NCBI RefSeq assembly: GCF_021295095.1
Contig: NZ_JAJLQX010000013.1
Location: 1 to 64,000, forward strand
Origin: Phocaeicola oris
GTDB lineage: Bacteria; Bacteroidota; Bacteroidia; Bacteroidales; Bacteroidaceae
DNA: 64,000 nucleotides
Reading direction: 5' to 3'
The notes below the pieces were generated by a model that ran no database searches, had not been told where the DNA came from, and worked only from the letters and a program-made list of their open reading frames with translations. Shown here one piece after another: positions 54,260-62,995 of this stretch. Every line of letters starts with the position of its first letter. Positions within the stretch are counted from its first letter, which is position 1. A program made the translations under genes and the position numbers.

Positions 54260-55015
54260 ATGAGTGAAAAAGATATATTACGCCGTACGGAATTGCTATT
54301 GGGCGAGAAGATGATGGAGAAGGTTGCCGGTACCAGAGTGATTATTTTTGGTGTCGGAGGTGTGGGAAGCTGGTGTGCCGACAGTTTGATACGTTCCGGT
54401 GTAGCCCATTTGACTATTGTAGATTCCGATAGTGTTTGTGTCACTAATATTAACAGGCAGATGATGGCTACAACAAAAACGGTGGGACAGGTGAAAGTGA
54501 ACGCGCTCCGCGATCGTTTACTCGATATTAATCCTGCTGCCGATGTGTTGGCTATCCAGAAAATCTATACAGAAGAAACAATGGATGAGTTTAATTTGGA
54601 TGGTTATGATTATGTTATTGATGCCATTGACAGCTTGAAAGATAAAGCCTTGCTTATTATGAATGCCACGAAGAGTAAGGCGAAGCTATTTGCTTCGATG
54701 GGCGCGGCATTGAAAATGGATCCTACTCGTATTCATGTGACGGAGTTTTGGAAAGTACAGGGCGACCCGTTGGCCGCTGCTTTGCGCAGAAAGTTCAAGC
54801 ATAATAAAATGTTCCCGAGAAAGAAGTTCCAGTGTGTATATAGCGATGAATTGATGAAGAATCATGGAGTTGACAAAAGTCGCGAAACTGATACTTGTCT
54901 GCTTCCGAAAGCGCAGATTAACGGATCTGTAGTTCATATCACGGCTGTCTTTGGTTTTATGCTGGCAGGATTAGTTATGAATGATATCTGGAACAAGTAT
55001 AAGAAAAATATTTAA
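54260..55015 (+). CDS. tcdA: tRNA threonylcarbamoyladenosine dehydratase (ThiF/MoeB family)
   Basis: ATP-dependent enzyme that cyclises t6A to ct6A at A37 of tRNAs. The 251-residue protein has the adenylation-fold glycine loop IIFGVGGVGSWCADSLIRSG (about 29-48) and the ATP site VDSDSVCVTNINRQ. A catalytic block follows (DAIDSLKDKALLI). It lacks the paired zinc cysteines of MoeB and the rhodanese domain, which fits TcdA. tsaE of the same tRNA modification route is 4 kb upstream. Confidence 0.9.
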   Translation: MSEKDILRRTELLLGEKMMEKVAGTRVIIFGVGGVGSWCADSLIRSGVAHLTIVDSDSVCVTNINRQMMATTKTVGQVKVNALRDRLLDINPAADVLAIQKIYTEETMDEFNLDGYDYVIDAIDSLKDKALLIMNATKSKAKLFASMGAALKMDPTRIHVTEFWKVQGDPLAAALRRKFKHNKMFPRKKFQCVYSDELMKNHGVDKSRETDTCLLPKAQINGSVVHITAVFGFMLAGLVMNDIWNKYKKNI

Positions 55016-55028
55016 TATTATATATATC

Positions 55029-56315
55029 ATGAAGAAAACCTTATTTTTTGTACTGAGCTTAATGATGACTTTTACCATACAAGCTCAGAAAGCGTTTGAG
55101 GATATAAAGGCCGATCGCCCTTTGTCTGCCAACAATTATCATGCTTATCCTACTCCGACAACTAAGTTGACTGATGCTCCTGCCGGTTACGAACCATTCT
55201 ATATCAGTTCATATAATCGACATGGCTCTCGTTATCTTATTGATCCGAACGATTATCTGTTTCCAAAAAAGACGCTTTCTTTGGCCGACTCTCTTGGTAT
55301 GTTAACAGAGAAAGGAAAGGAAGTGAAAGATGTTGTATTGAAAATGAGCATGATGGCTGAGAACCGTTTGGGAGAACTTACTCCTTTGGGTGCTCGTCAA
55401 CATCGTGGTATAGCTGAACGTATGTACCATAACTTCCCGCAAGTTTTCGAAGGAAATGCTTCGGTCGATGCCCGTTCAACCATTATTATTCGTTGTATTC
55501 TATCTATGTCGAATGAAATTCTTGCACTCCGTTCCTTGAATCCAAATTTAAAGGTGTCTATGGATGGAAGTGAAGCTGATATGTTCTATCTGAATCATAG
55601 TGGAAAAGCATTTGCCCCGATATACAAAGATAAAGAAATCAATAAAATACGTGAAGAATTTACAAATAAACATACTCATCCGGAACGCTTGATGAAGGAA
55701 CTCTTCAAAGATGACAACTATGTGAAAAACAATGTTAACTCAAAGCGTTTGTTCCAACTCTTGTTCGATATTGCATGCAACATGCAGAGTCATGATACGG
55801 ATATGGAACTTTACTCTTTATTCACCGATCAGGAATGCTATGATTTGTGGCGTTGTCATAATGTCAGCTGGTTTCTTAGCAACGGGAATTCAGCTTTAAC
55901 CGATGGTTGGATGCCTTATCGTGAGGCTGAACTGCTTCGTGATGTACTTGATAAGGCCGATAAGTTCATGGCAACCGATAAACATGGGGCCGACCTCCGT
56001 TTTGGACATGAGTCTTGTCTGCTTCCGTTTGTCTGTCTTCTGGAGTTGGATGACTATGGCAAAGAATATAATGATATGGACGCACTCGATCAGTATTGGC
56101 GTTCGTACGAGATTTTCCCAATGGCATGCAATGTTCAGTTCATTTTTTATCGTAAGACGGGCAGTGATGATGTTTTGGTTAAGTGTTTATTGAACGAACA
56201 TGAGGTTCGTTTACCGGTTAGTACCAATCAAGCTCCGTATTATCATTGGACCGATGTAGAAAAGTACTATCGCGCAAAGTTGGTCAAATACGATCATAGC
56301 CCGTACTGTAAGTAA
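55029..56315 (+). CDS. Histidine-type phosphatase, MINPP-like, exported
   Basis: A 428-residue exported protein (signal peptide to about IQAQK, residue 16-20). It has the branch-2 histidine phosphatase motif YNRHGSRYLI near residues 61-70 and a second catalytic-site segment RFGHESCLLPF near the C-terminal third. Length and motifs resemble Bacteroides multiple inositol polyphosphate phosphatases (phytases), but the proton-donor motif is HE(S) rather than HAE, so the substrate is uncertain. The ATG at 55029 gives a normal signal peptide; a frame starting at 54981 overlaps tcdA and does not. Confidence 0.8.
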   Translation: MKKTLFFVLSLMMTFTIQAQKAFEDIKADRPLSANNYHAYPTPTTKLTDAPAGYEPFYISSYNRHGSRYLIDPNDYLFPKKTLSLADSLGMLTEKGKEVKDVVLKMSMMAENRLGELTPLGARQHRGIAERMYHNFPQVFEGNASVDARSTIIIRCILSMSNEILALRSLNPNLKVSMDGSEADMFYLNHSGKAFAPIYKDKEINKIREEFTNKHTHPERLMKELFKDDNYVKNNVNSKRLFQLLFDIACNMQSHDTDMELYSLFTDQECYDLWRCHNVSWFLSNGNSALTDGWMPYREAELLRDVLDKADKFMATDKHGADLRFGHESCLLPFVCLLELDDYGKEYNDMDALDQYWRSYEIFPMACNVQFIFYRKTGSDDVLVKCLLNEHEVRLPVSTNQAPYYHWTDVEKYYRAKLVKYDHSPYCK

Positions 56316-56391
56316 ACAACTTAATTTATATTTGTCATTTGACTATCTGATACGTATAAAGATGGGAAATGATGTTGATAAAACGATCGTT

Positions 56392-56513
56392 TCACATTAG
56401 TGAGACGATTGTTTCACATTAGTGAGACGATTGTTTCACATTAGTGAGACGACTGTTTCACATTAGTGAGACGACTGTTTCACATCAGTGAGACGATCGG
56501 TTCATCAGTATGA
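56392..56513. repeat. Tandem 22-bp dyad array, 6 units
   Basis: Units begin at 56392, 56414, 56436, 56458, 56480 and 56502. The first five cores are TCAC-ATTA-GTGA (or TCAC-ATCA-GTGA) with linkers GACGATTGTT or GACGACTGTT; the last is TCAT-CAGT-ATGA. The whole repeat can fold as GTTTCAC-N4-GTGAGAC stems. It lies in the 570-bp gap between the phosphatase gene and the hydroxyproline operon, about 370 bp before pruA. No TIR element was seen around it. Confidence 0.9.
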
Positions 56514-56830
56514 CATGACAGCATGTTCACCATAACATTAAAAACTGATCAAAATAAAGAATATAAATTACTTTTTGCTTTAAGTTTATGGAAGAAGACT
56601 ACAATGTAAATTATTAAAGAAGTTATTTCTGCCTGACAATAATATTTCTTCTGTGTAAAAAATGTCATTAAAATTTGTACAATATGAAAATTATTTTTTA
56701 TATTCGAATTTTGAAAATTGTAGGACATATATGTTAACCTATTTGTTGTATAAATTAGTAATCAGCTGACACGATAGAATCGTTTAACATTAATTATGCA
56801 TGTTTTGCTACATGAGCGTCTAATATGTTA

Positions 56831-56838
56831 TAAATTTG
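56831..56838 (+). promoter_or_regulatory. -7 box of the hydroxyproline operon
   Basis: TAAATTTG lies 46 bp before the pruA ATG. A TTTG at 56804-56807 is 23 bp upstream, slightly longer than the usual -33 spacing. The rest of the gap 56514-56830 is AT-rich with no recognised feature. Confidence 0.5.
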
Positions 56839-56884
56839 GACACTTGAAAAATAAAGATGAAAATTTATCTAAAATTGAAATAAT

Positions 56885-58510
56885 ATGAGAAATTCAGTAA
56901 TTACTTTTCCGGTTCCTGAAAACGAACCGGTAAAAACCTATCTTAAAGGTTCTCCTGAAAGAGTGGCACTCGAGGCAGAACTTGAACATCAAAGTAACAT
57001 AGTAGTTGATATTCCAATTATTATCGGCGGCAAAGAAATTCGTACAGGTATAACGGGTAAGGTAACTTGTCCTCACGATCATAAGCATGTGCTTGCTTCC
57101 TATCATAAAGTAACCGAGAAAGAAGTAAAGATGGCCATTGATGCCGCGATGGAAGCTCGTAAGATATGGGCAAATACAGACTGGACTGTTCGTGCTGCTA
57201 TTATGTTGAAGATGGCTGAATTGTTGGCAACTAAATACCGTCCAATTATCAACGCTGCTAATATGTTGGGGCAGAGTAAAAATATATATCAGGCAGAGAT
57301 TGATTCTGCTTGTGAGACGGTTGATTTCTTCCGTTACAATGTTCATTATGCTTCTAAATTATATGGCATGCAGCCGAAGAATGGTGTCGGTGTTCTTAAT
57401 CACACAGAGTTCCGCCCTCTTGAAGGCTTTGTTCTTGCGGTAACTCCGTTTAATTTCACGTCTATTGCTTCTAACCTTTGCATGACTCCGATTTTGATGG
57501 GTAATGTCGCAGTCTGGAAGCCATCAACAACAGCTTTGTTGAGTAACTATTATTTGATGAAACTGTATAAGGAAGCCGGTCTTCCCGATGGCGTTGTCAA
57601 CTTCTTGCCGGGCAGCGGCGCGTTAATTGGTAAGATTTGTACAGAATCTCATTATTTTGCGGGTTTCCATTTCACAGGTTCTACAGCTACATTCAAAACA
57701 TTATGGCAGGCAGCTTGCGCTAATCTTGATAATTACATCTCCTATCCGCGCATAGTAGGTGAGACAGGGGGTAAAGATTTTATTTTCGTTCATCCTACGG
57801 CTGATACAAAAGCCGTCGCGACAGCAGCTTTCTGTGGCGCATACGAGTATCAGGGACAGAAGTGTTCTGCCGCGTCGCGTATGTATATTCCGAAGAGTAT
57901 GTGGCCGGCAGTATTGGAAGATATGAAAGCCATGGCAAAGGAAGTTAAAATGGGTGATGTTAAAGATCCTGTTAACTATATCAACGCAGTTATTGATGAG
58001 GCTTCATTCGATAAGTGTGCCGAGTACATTAATTACGCAAAGAATTCAAAGGATGCAAAAGTTGTTATGGGCGGTAACTGCGATAAATCTGTCGGTTACT
58101 TTGTTGAACCTACAGTGATTGAGACATCTGATCCACATTTCAAATCGATGGAAGAAGAAATCTTTGGCCCAATTCTGACCGTTTATCCATACGATGATGA
58201 TAAGGTAGAAGAGACGGTTAAGCTTTGTGATGAGACTTCTCCTTATGGCTTGACAGGCTCTGTCTTCGCGCAGGATCGTTTGGCTGCAGAGCGTATCTCT
58301 GAACAGTTGCAGAACGCAGCCGGAAATTTCTATATTAACGATAAACCGACAGGCGCCGTTGTTGGTTTGCAGCCATTTGGCGGTGCTCGTGCTTCCGGCA
58401 CAGACGATAAGGCCGGTGGTGAGTTTAACTTGATTCGTTGGGTGACTCCGCGTGTTGTAAAAGAGACTCTGGTTTCACCGACAGATTATCGCTATTCATA
58501 TTTAAAGTAA
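56885..58510 (+). CDS. pruA: 1-pyrroline-5-carboxylate (glutamate semialdehyde) dehydrogenase
   Basis: NAD-dependent oxidation of P5C, through glutamate-gamma-semialdehyde, to glutamate. The 541-residue aldehyde dehydrogenase has AVTPFNFTSIASNL (cofactor side), the general-base Glu in VGETGGKDF (E293) and the catalytic Cys in YQGQKCSAASR (C327). Length and motifs match the single-domain P5CDH group, not the PutA fusion; no proline dehydrogenase gene is adjacent. It starts the operon that ends with HypD and HypE, so its P5C is likely to come from hydroxyproline. Confidence 0.93.
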   Translation: MRNSVITFPVPENEPVKTYLKGSPERVALEAELEHQSNIVVDIPIIIGGKEIRTGITGKVTCPHDHKHVLASYHKVTEKEVKMAIDAAMEARKIWANTDWTVRAAIMLKMAELLATKYRPIINAANMLGQSKNIYQAEIDSACETVDFFRYNVHYASKLYGMQPKNGVGVLNHTEFRPLEGFVLAVTPFNFTSIASNLCMTPILMGNVAVWKPSTTALLSNYYLMKLYKEAGLPDGVVNFLPGSGALIGKICTESHYFAGFHFTGSTATFKTLWQAACANLDNYISYPRIVGETGGKDFIFVHPTADTKAVATAAFCGAYEYQGQKCSAASRMYIPKSMWPAVLEDMKAMAKEVKMGDVKDPVNYINAVIDEASFDKCAEYINYAKNSKDAKVVMGGNCDKSVGYFVEPTVIETSDPHFKSMEEEIFGPILTVYPYDDDKVEETVKLCDETSPYGLTGSVFAQDRLAAERISEQLQNAAGNFYINDKPTGAVVGLQPFGGARASGTDDKAGGEFNLIRWVTPRVVKETLVSPTDYRYSYLK

Positions 58511-58519
58511 TTGCATAAC

Positions 58520-59392
58520 ATGAGACGCATTTTCCTGTTATTATCAATCACACTTGTGCTTGTTTCGTGTAAACAGGTAAAACAGCCTGCAACAGAGAAT
58601 CAAGAAGCGGTCGCGGAAGAAGAACGAGTAGATAGCATTGTAGTCCCTGATTTCACTATCACTATACCCCCGGATTCATTGAAGCTGGATAAATTCTATA
58701 CTCGTTATGTAGATGTGAACGGAATCCCTTTAGTCTCGTCATGGCGGGTTCCTGATTCTTGTTACAAAGCAGCTTTCAAGACGTTGTATTCCATGACCAG
58801 CATGTTGAGTCCGAAAGTGTTGGAAGCCATGCATAAAGGGCATGCTCGTGTAGGTATTATGGCTCGTTATGAAGGAACGACAGACATACCTGAGCATCAT
58901 TATTTGATTAATGACACTACGTTGAACTGGAATTTGCGTGCTCGTGGTTTGGGTGGAGACTTAAATGAACCCTTGACTACCTGCGCGGAAGAGAATATTC
59001 TGGCTTATCAAATTGATAAATATCATGCAGAAGATATCCTTATTCATGAGTTCTCGCATGCTATACATTTGATTGGGGTCATTCAGGTTGATAAAGACAT
59101 TAATGATACGCTGACAAAGCTATTGAATAATGCTAAGTCAAAAGGTTTATGGGCTAACACATACGCTGAAACAGACATTGCTGAATATTGGGCTGAAGGA
59201 GTACAGGACTGGTTTAACGTAAACGCAGAAGTTGCTCGTCCGGATGGGAAACATAATTGGGTGAACACTCGTGAGGAGTTGCAGGAATATGATCCGGACT
59301 TATATAATCTCTTAGCTAAATATTTTCCAAAGACCAATCAGCAAATCAGTAAGCATAAGAAGGTTAACGAGTTTCATAATCCTTCCAAATAA
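58520..59392 (+). CDS. Putative zinc-metallopeptidase-like lipoprotein
   Basis: A 290-residue lipoprotein (lipobox LVSC, Cys17) of no recognised family. Residues 176-180 are HEFSH in the context ILIHEFSHAIHLIG, a HExxH zinc motif. Glu-rich helices follow (TYAETDIAEYWAEGVQDWF, about 213-231), where E222 or E226 could supply the third ligand of a gluzincin. A peptidase is therefore likely but its target is unknown. It lies 9 bp after pruA and 30 bp before hypD in the hydroxyproline operon. A TTG 9 bp upstream is also in frame but the ATG is preferred. Confidence 0.6.
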   Translation: MRRIFLLLSITLVLVSCKQVKQPATENQEAVAEEERVDSIVVPDFTITIPPDSLKLDKFYTRYVDVNGIPLVSSWRVPDSCYKAAFKTLYSMTSMLSPKVLEAMHKGHARVGIMARYEGTTDIPEHHYLINDTTLNWNLRARGLGGDLNEPLTTCAEENILAYQIDKYHAEDILIHEFSHAIHLIGVIQVDKDINDTLTKLLNNAKSKGLWANTYAETDIAEYWAEGVQDWFNVNAEVARPDGKHNWVNTREELQEYDPDLYNLLAKYFPKTNQQISKHKKVNEFHNPSK

Positions 59393-59422
59393 AAGAAGAA
59401 CTAATAATTAATACGTGGAATT

Positions 59423-61822
59423 ATGAATTTTCCAATTAAACATCCGGAAAATGACGGGGGTATGAACGATAGAATCAAACGTCTGCATCAACAGAGTTTG
59501 GATACCCCTGCTACTCTGACCATTGAGCGTGCGCTCATTGAGACTGAGTTTTACAAGAAATACTATGGCACCATGCCTATTGCCGAACTTCGTGCAAGAA
59601 ACTTTTACGAAATCTGCAAAAAGAAGACCATTTATATAGGAGATGACGAACTGATTGTTGGTGAACGTGGACCGGTTCCTAAAGCTGTTCCTACTTTTCC
59701 CGAGCTGACTTGTCACTCTGTGGAGGATCTTCATGTTTTGAACGATCGTGATTTGCAGAGCTATAAAATCAGTCAGGAAGATATAGATACATACGAAAAG
59801 GTTGTCATTCCTTATTGGGCCGGTAAAACTCAACGTGAACGTATCTTCAATCATGTATCTGAAGCTTGGAAAGACGCGTATGAAGCCGGTGTATTCACAG
59901 AATTCATGGAACAACGTGCTGCCGGTCATACGGCAATGGATGGTAAAATGTATCATGAAGGCTTGCTGGATATAAAGGAGCATATTGCTCGTAAACTTTC
60001 AGAACTTGATTTTATCAATGACCCGGAAGCTACGGATAAGCAGATGGAGTTGAAAGCTATGGACATCAGTTGCGATGCTGCTATTCTGTTTGCAGAGCGA
60101 CATGCTAAGTTGGCAGAAGAAATGGCAGCAAAGGAGACTCGTCCACAGCGTAAGGCTGAATTGTTGAAGATTGCAGAAGTATGTCATTGGGTTCCCGCTC
60201 ATGCTCCACGTGATTATTGGGAGGCTATTCAAATGTATTGGTTCGTCCATCTGGGTACTGTTACCGAGTTGAATGGTTGGGATAGTATGAATCCGGGGCA
60301 TATCGATCAGCATCTTTATCCTTTCTACCGAAAAGGTCTGAAAGAGGGCACGCTGACATACGACAAGGCAAAGGAATTGCTTTCTTGTTTATGGATTAAG
60401 TTTAATAATCAACCGGCCCCTCCAAAGGTAGGTATTACAGCACGTGAGTCGGGTACATATAATGATTTTACTAATATCAATCTTGGAGGTATGGATCCGG
60501 ATGGAAATCCGGTGGCCAATGATATTTCATACATGGCTCTTGAGGTGCAAGAAGAACTTCATGAATTGCAGCCGGGTTTAAATATTCAGTTAACAAAGGA
60601 TACTCCTGATGAATTCGTGTTAGAAGGTATTCGTGTCATTCGTGAGGGCAACGGCTATCCTTCCATCTTTAATGCCGATCAGATAGTCAGTGAATTACTC
60701 CGTGCAGGAAAAACTCCACAGGATGCTCGAGAAGGAGGATGTTCGGGATGTATTGAGGTAGGCGCACTTGGAAAAGAAGCATATCTTTTGACCGGTTATC
60801 TGAATACTCCGAAGATTCTGGAGATAACGCTACATAATGGTACCGATCCGGAGACAGGAAAGAAGATTGGTTTGGAGACAGGCGATCCTCGTACATTTAA
60901 GACTTATGATGAACTTTATAACGCTTGGCATGCACAGATGGTGTATTTCGTTAATATGAAACTGGGCGTTAATAACTATATTGAACGTATGTTCTCTCTT
61001 TATGCACCTGCGACATTTTTGAGCTTGTTCATAGATGATTGTGTAGAGAAGGGCAAGGACTATTATAGTGGTGGTGCTCGTTATAACACACAGTATATTC
61101 AGTGTACAGGTTTGGGAACAATAACCGACTGCCTATGCTCATTGAAGAAGCACGTGTTTGAAGACCATAGGTATACGATGGATGAGATTATTAAGGCATG
61201 TGATACGAACTTTGAAGAAAATGAGAAGATGCGTCAATATATCCGTAATCATACTCCTTTCTTTGGAAATGACGATGAGTATGCCGATACCATTGCCGTT
61301 AAAGTATATGATGACTTGGTAGAAGCTATTGATGGTCATCCCAATACTCGTGGTGGCAAAACTCATTTAAATATGTTGAGTACCACCTGCCATAACTACT
61401 TTGGTCAGGTTTGTGGCGCTACACCCAATGGTCGTTTTGCTCACTTCGCTATTAGTGATGGTACTTCTCCGTCACATGGCGCAGATACCCACGGGCCTAC
61501 TGCCGTTATTAAGTCTTTAGGAAAATTGGATCAGTCGAAGAGTGGCGGTACATTATTGAACATTCGTTTTATTCCGGCTTTATTAAAAAGAGAGCAGGAT
61601 ATGAAAAAGCTGAGTAGTCTGATTCGTACTTATTTCAAATTTGGCGGCCATCATGTTCAATTCAATATTGTTGATACCGCGACATTGCTTGACGCACAAA
61701 AGCATCCGGAAGATTATAAGGATTTGTTAGTACGTGTAGCCGGTTACTCTGACTATTTCAATGACATGACTTCTCAGCTTCAGAACGAAATTATCGCCCG
61801 TACTCAGAACGAAGAATTGTAA
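59423..61822 (+). CDS. hypD: trans-4-hydroxy-L-proline dehydratase (glycyl radical enzyme)
   Basis: Radical dehydration of trans-4-hydroxyproline to P5C, in anaerobic cytoplasm. The 799-residue protein aligns with Clostridioides difficile HypD at a constant offset of +9. Active-site residues known there are all kept: H169 (H160), D287 (D278), S343 (S334), F349 (F340), thiyl C443 (C434) and E445 (E436) in SGCIEVG, Y459 (Y450) and radical Gly774 (G765) in RVAGYSD. This separates it from PFL and choline lyases. HypE follows by 5 bp and pruA lies upstream. The alternative ATG 59462 is possible. Confidence 0.95.
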   Translation: MNFPIKHPENDGGMNDRIKRLHQQSLDTPATLTIERALIETEFYKKYYGTMPIAELRARNFYEICKKKTIYIGDDELIVGERGPVPKAVPTFPELTCHSVEDLHVLNDRDLQSYKISQEDIDTYEKVVIPYWAGKTQRERIFNHVSEAWKDAYEAGVFTEFMEQRAAGHTAMDGKMYHEGLLDIKEHIARKLSELDFINDPEATDKQMELKAMDISCDAAILFAERHAKLAEEMAAKETRPQRKAELLKIAEVCHWVPAHAPRDYWEAIQMYWFVHLGTVTELNGWDSMNPGHIDQHLYPFYRKGLKEGTLTYDKAKELLSCLWIKFNNQPAPPKVGITARESGTYNDFTNINLGGMDPDGNPVANDISYMALEVQEELHELQPGLNIQLTKDTPDEFVLEGIRVIREGNGYPSIFNADQIVSELLRAGKTPQDAREGGCSGCIEVGALGKEAYLLTGYLNTPKILEITLHNGTDPETGKKIGLETGDPRTFKTYDELYNAWHAQMVYFVNMKLGVNNYIERMFSLYAPATFLSLFIDDCVEKGKDYYSGGARYNTQYIQCTGLGTITDCLCSLKKHVFEDHRYTMDEIIKACDTNFEENEKMRQYIRNHTPFFGNDDEYADTIAVKVYDDLVEAIDGHPNTRGGKTHLNMLSTTCHNYFGQVCGATPNGRFAHFAISDGTSPSHGADTHGPTAVIKSLGKLDQSKSGGTLLNIRFIPALLKREQDMKKLSSLIRTYFKFGGHHVQFNIVDTATLLDAQKHPEDYKDLLVRVAGYSDYFNDMTSQLQNEIIARTQNEEL

Positions 61823-61827
61823 TTGAT

Positions 61828-62736
61828 ATGGCTTTAATTTTTGATATTAAGCGATATGCTATCAATGATGGTCCTGGAATCAGGACCACCATTTTTATTA
61901 AAGGTTGTCCGTTACATTGCATTTGGTGCCATAATCCGGAAAGTTGGAGCAGCAAACGACAGAAGATTTATAAGAAAACGAAATGTATAGGTTGCAAGAG
62001 TTGTGTGGATGTCTGCCCTATGCATGCCATTGAACTTACTCCGAATGGTATTATGCCGATAGAAGGTAAATGTATCAGTTGTGGCATGTGTACCGATGTA
62101 TGTCCTACAACTGCCTTAGAGATGTGCGGCAAAGAGTGGAAGATGGAAGATTTGATGAAAGAAATTGAGAAAGAACGTGACATAATGCAAGATAGTCATG
62201 GAGGTGTAACCCTTTGTGGTGGAGAACCATTGACACATCCCGACTATGCTCTTGAGATTCTAAAAGAATTGGGAAAACGCGGATTTCATAGGACAGTTGA
62301 TACAACTCTTTATACAACGCCGAAAGTAGTACAGAAGGTAATGGAAAACTGTGAACTCTTTCTGGTAGATTTGAAGTCAATGGATTCTTCAAAGCATAAG
62401 TTTTTCACCGGTGTTCCTAATGAACAAATCTTGAATAATATTACGCTATTGGCTGAGATGGGTGGAGACTTTTTTATTCGTATTCCTTTAATAAAAGGAG
62501 TGAACTCAGACAAAAAGAATATAAAGGAATCGGCTGAATTCCTATCAAGTATTTCTTGGAAACGTAAAGAAGTAAACCTGTTGCCTTATCATGATATAGG
62601 AAAGGAAAAGCATACTCGAATGTGGAATCTCTATAATCCGGAGGGTTATGAGATGTCTACTCCTACAGAAGCGGAACAACAGCATTGTATCGATATCTTT
62701 GCAAGATATGGAATTAAAGCGACTGTTGGTGGATAG
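61828..62736 (+). CDS. hypE: HypD-activating enzyme (radical SAM)
   Basis: Uses SAM and a [4Fe-4S] cluster to install the glycyl radical on HypD. The 302-residue protein has the radical-SAM motif GCPLHCIWCHNP (Cys 27, 31, 34). Two ferredoxin-type clusters have Cys 53, 56, 59, 63 and Cys 82, 85, 88, 92, the arrangement of GRE activases other than PFL-AE. GGEPLTHP marks the SAM-binding region. It is separated from hypD by 5 bp and followed by a terminator. Confidence 0.95.
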   Translation: MALIFDIKRYAINDGPGIRTTIFIKGCPLHCIWCHNPESWSSKRQKIYKKTKCIGCKSCVDVCPMHAIELTPNGIMPIEGKCISCGMCTDVCPTTALEMCGKEWKMEDLMKEIEKERDIMQDSHGGVTLCGGEPLTHPDYALEILKELGKRGFHRTVDTTLYTTPKVVQKVMENCELFLVDLKSMDSSKHKFFTGVPNEQILNNITLLAEMGGDFFIRIPLIKGVNSDKKNIKESAEFLSSISWKRKEVNLLPYHDIGKEKHTRMWNLYNPEGYEMSTPTEAEQQHCIDIFARYGIKATVGG

Positions 62737-62758
62737 TTAAAATTGAATTGTTTCGCTA

Positions 62759-62796
62759 AGAAAGGAGGTGGGTCAGATTGATACATCTCCTTTTTT
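62759..62796 (+). terminator. Terminator of the hydroxyproline operon (repeat copy 1)
   Basis: AAAGGAGGT (62761-62769) pairs with ATCTCCTTT (62785-62793), one G-T pair, 15-nt loop, followed by TTTTTT. The same hairpin is repeated at 63044-63079. Its 5' part AGAAAGGAGGTG (62759-62770) is complementary to the expected 3' end of Bacteroides 16S rRNA. Confidence 0.75.
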
Positions 62797-62818
62797 CTTC
62801 TTCCGGTACTGTTGAAGT

Positions 62819-62941
62819 TTATTCCCTGTAGACGTAGTCGTCATCTATCGGCAGGTCGAACACACTCACTGCCTTTTCAAGAATTCCCGTCTTAGCCTTC
62901 ACCTTTTTCTTTATCATATCAAAAAACTCCTTTTCGTTCAC
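62819..62941 (-). CDS. Small 40-residue protein, copy 1 (GTG start)
   Basis: Forty codons starting at GTG 62941. The protein reads VNEKEFFDMIKKKVKAK, then TGILEKAVSVFDLP and IDDDYVYRE. It is 80 percent identical by eye to the ORF at 63114-63236, with substitutions spread along it and no frameshift or stop, which supports coding. A basic N-terminal helix and an acidic end are seen; there is no signal or membrane helix. The start is uncertain: GTG, or an in-frame TTG three codons earlier. Function unknown. Confidence 0.5.
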   Translation of the reverse strand: MNEKEFFDMIKKKVKAKTGILEKAVSVFDLPIDDDYVYRE

Positions 62942-62957
62942 AATTTTCAACTAAAGA

Positions 62958-62989
62958 TTTGTTTTTAAATAATTAAAGGCATATCTTTG
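62958..62989 (+). promoter_or_regulatory. Promoter between the two repeat copies
   Basis: TTTG (62958-62961), 20 bp, then TATCTTTG (62982-62989). Both boxes and the spacing are close to the Bacteroides consensus. No ORF starts within 290 bp downstream on this strand before the hairpin of copy 2, so the transcript is probably a short RNA of about 85 nt. Confidence 0.6.
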
Positions 62990-62995
62990 TTACAG

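Noticed and set aside
56392-56513. GTTTCAC/GTGA half-sites as ParB parS sites
   Set aside because: The parS palindrome joins the two halves directly; here four bases separate them, and the right half is GTGAGAC rather than GTGAAAC. The array is also 35 kb from parAB.
59423-61822. Glycyl radical enzyme as pyruvate formate-lyase or choline TMA-lyase
   Set aside because: PFL has two adjacent active cysteines, absent here in the CC form, and choline lyase lacks the H169/S343/F349 set. The HypD residues all fit.
62759-62770. AGAAAGGAGGTG as a ribosome binding site
   Set aside because: No start codon lies 5-12 bp downstream on that strand; it forms the 5' arm of a terminator hairpin.
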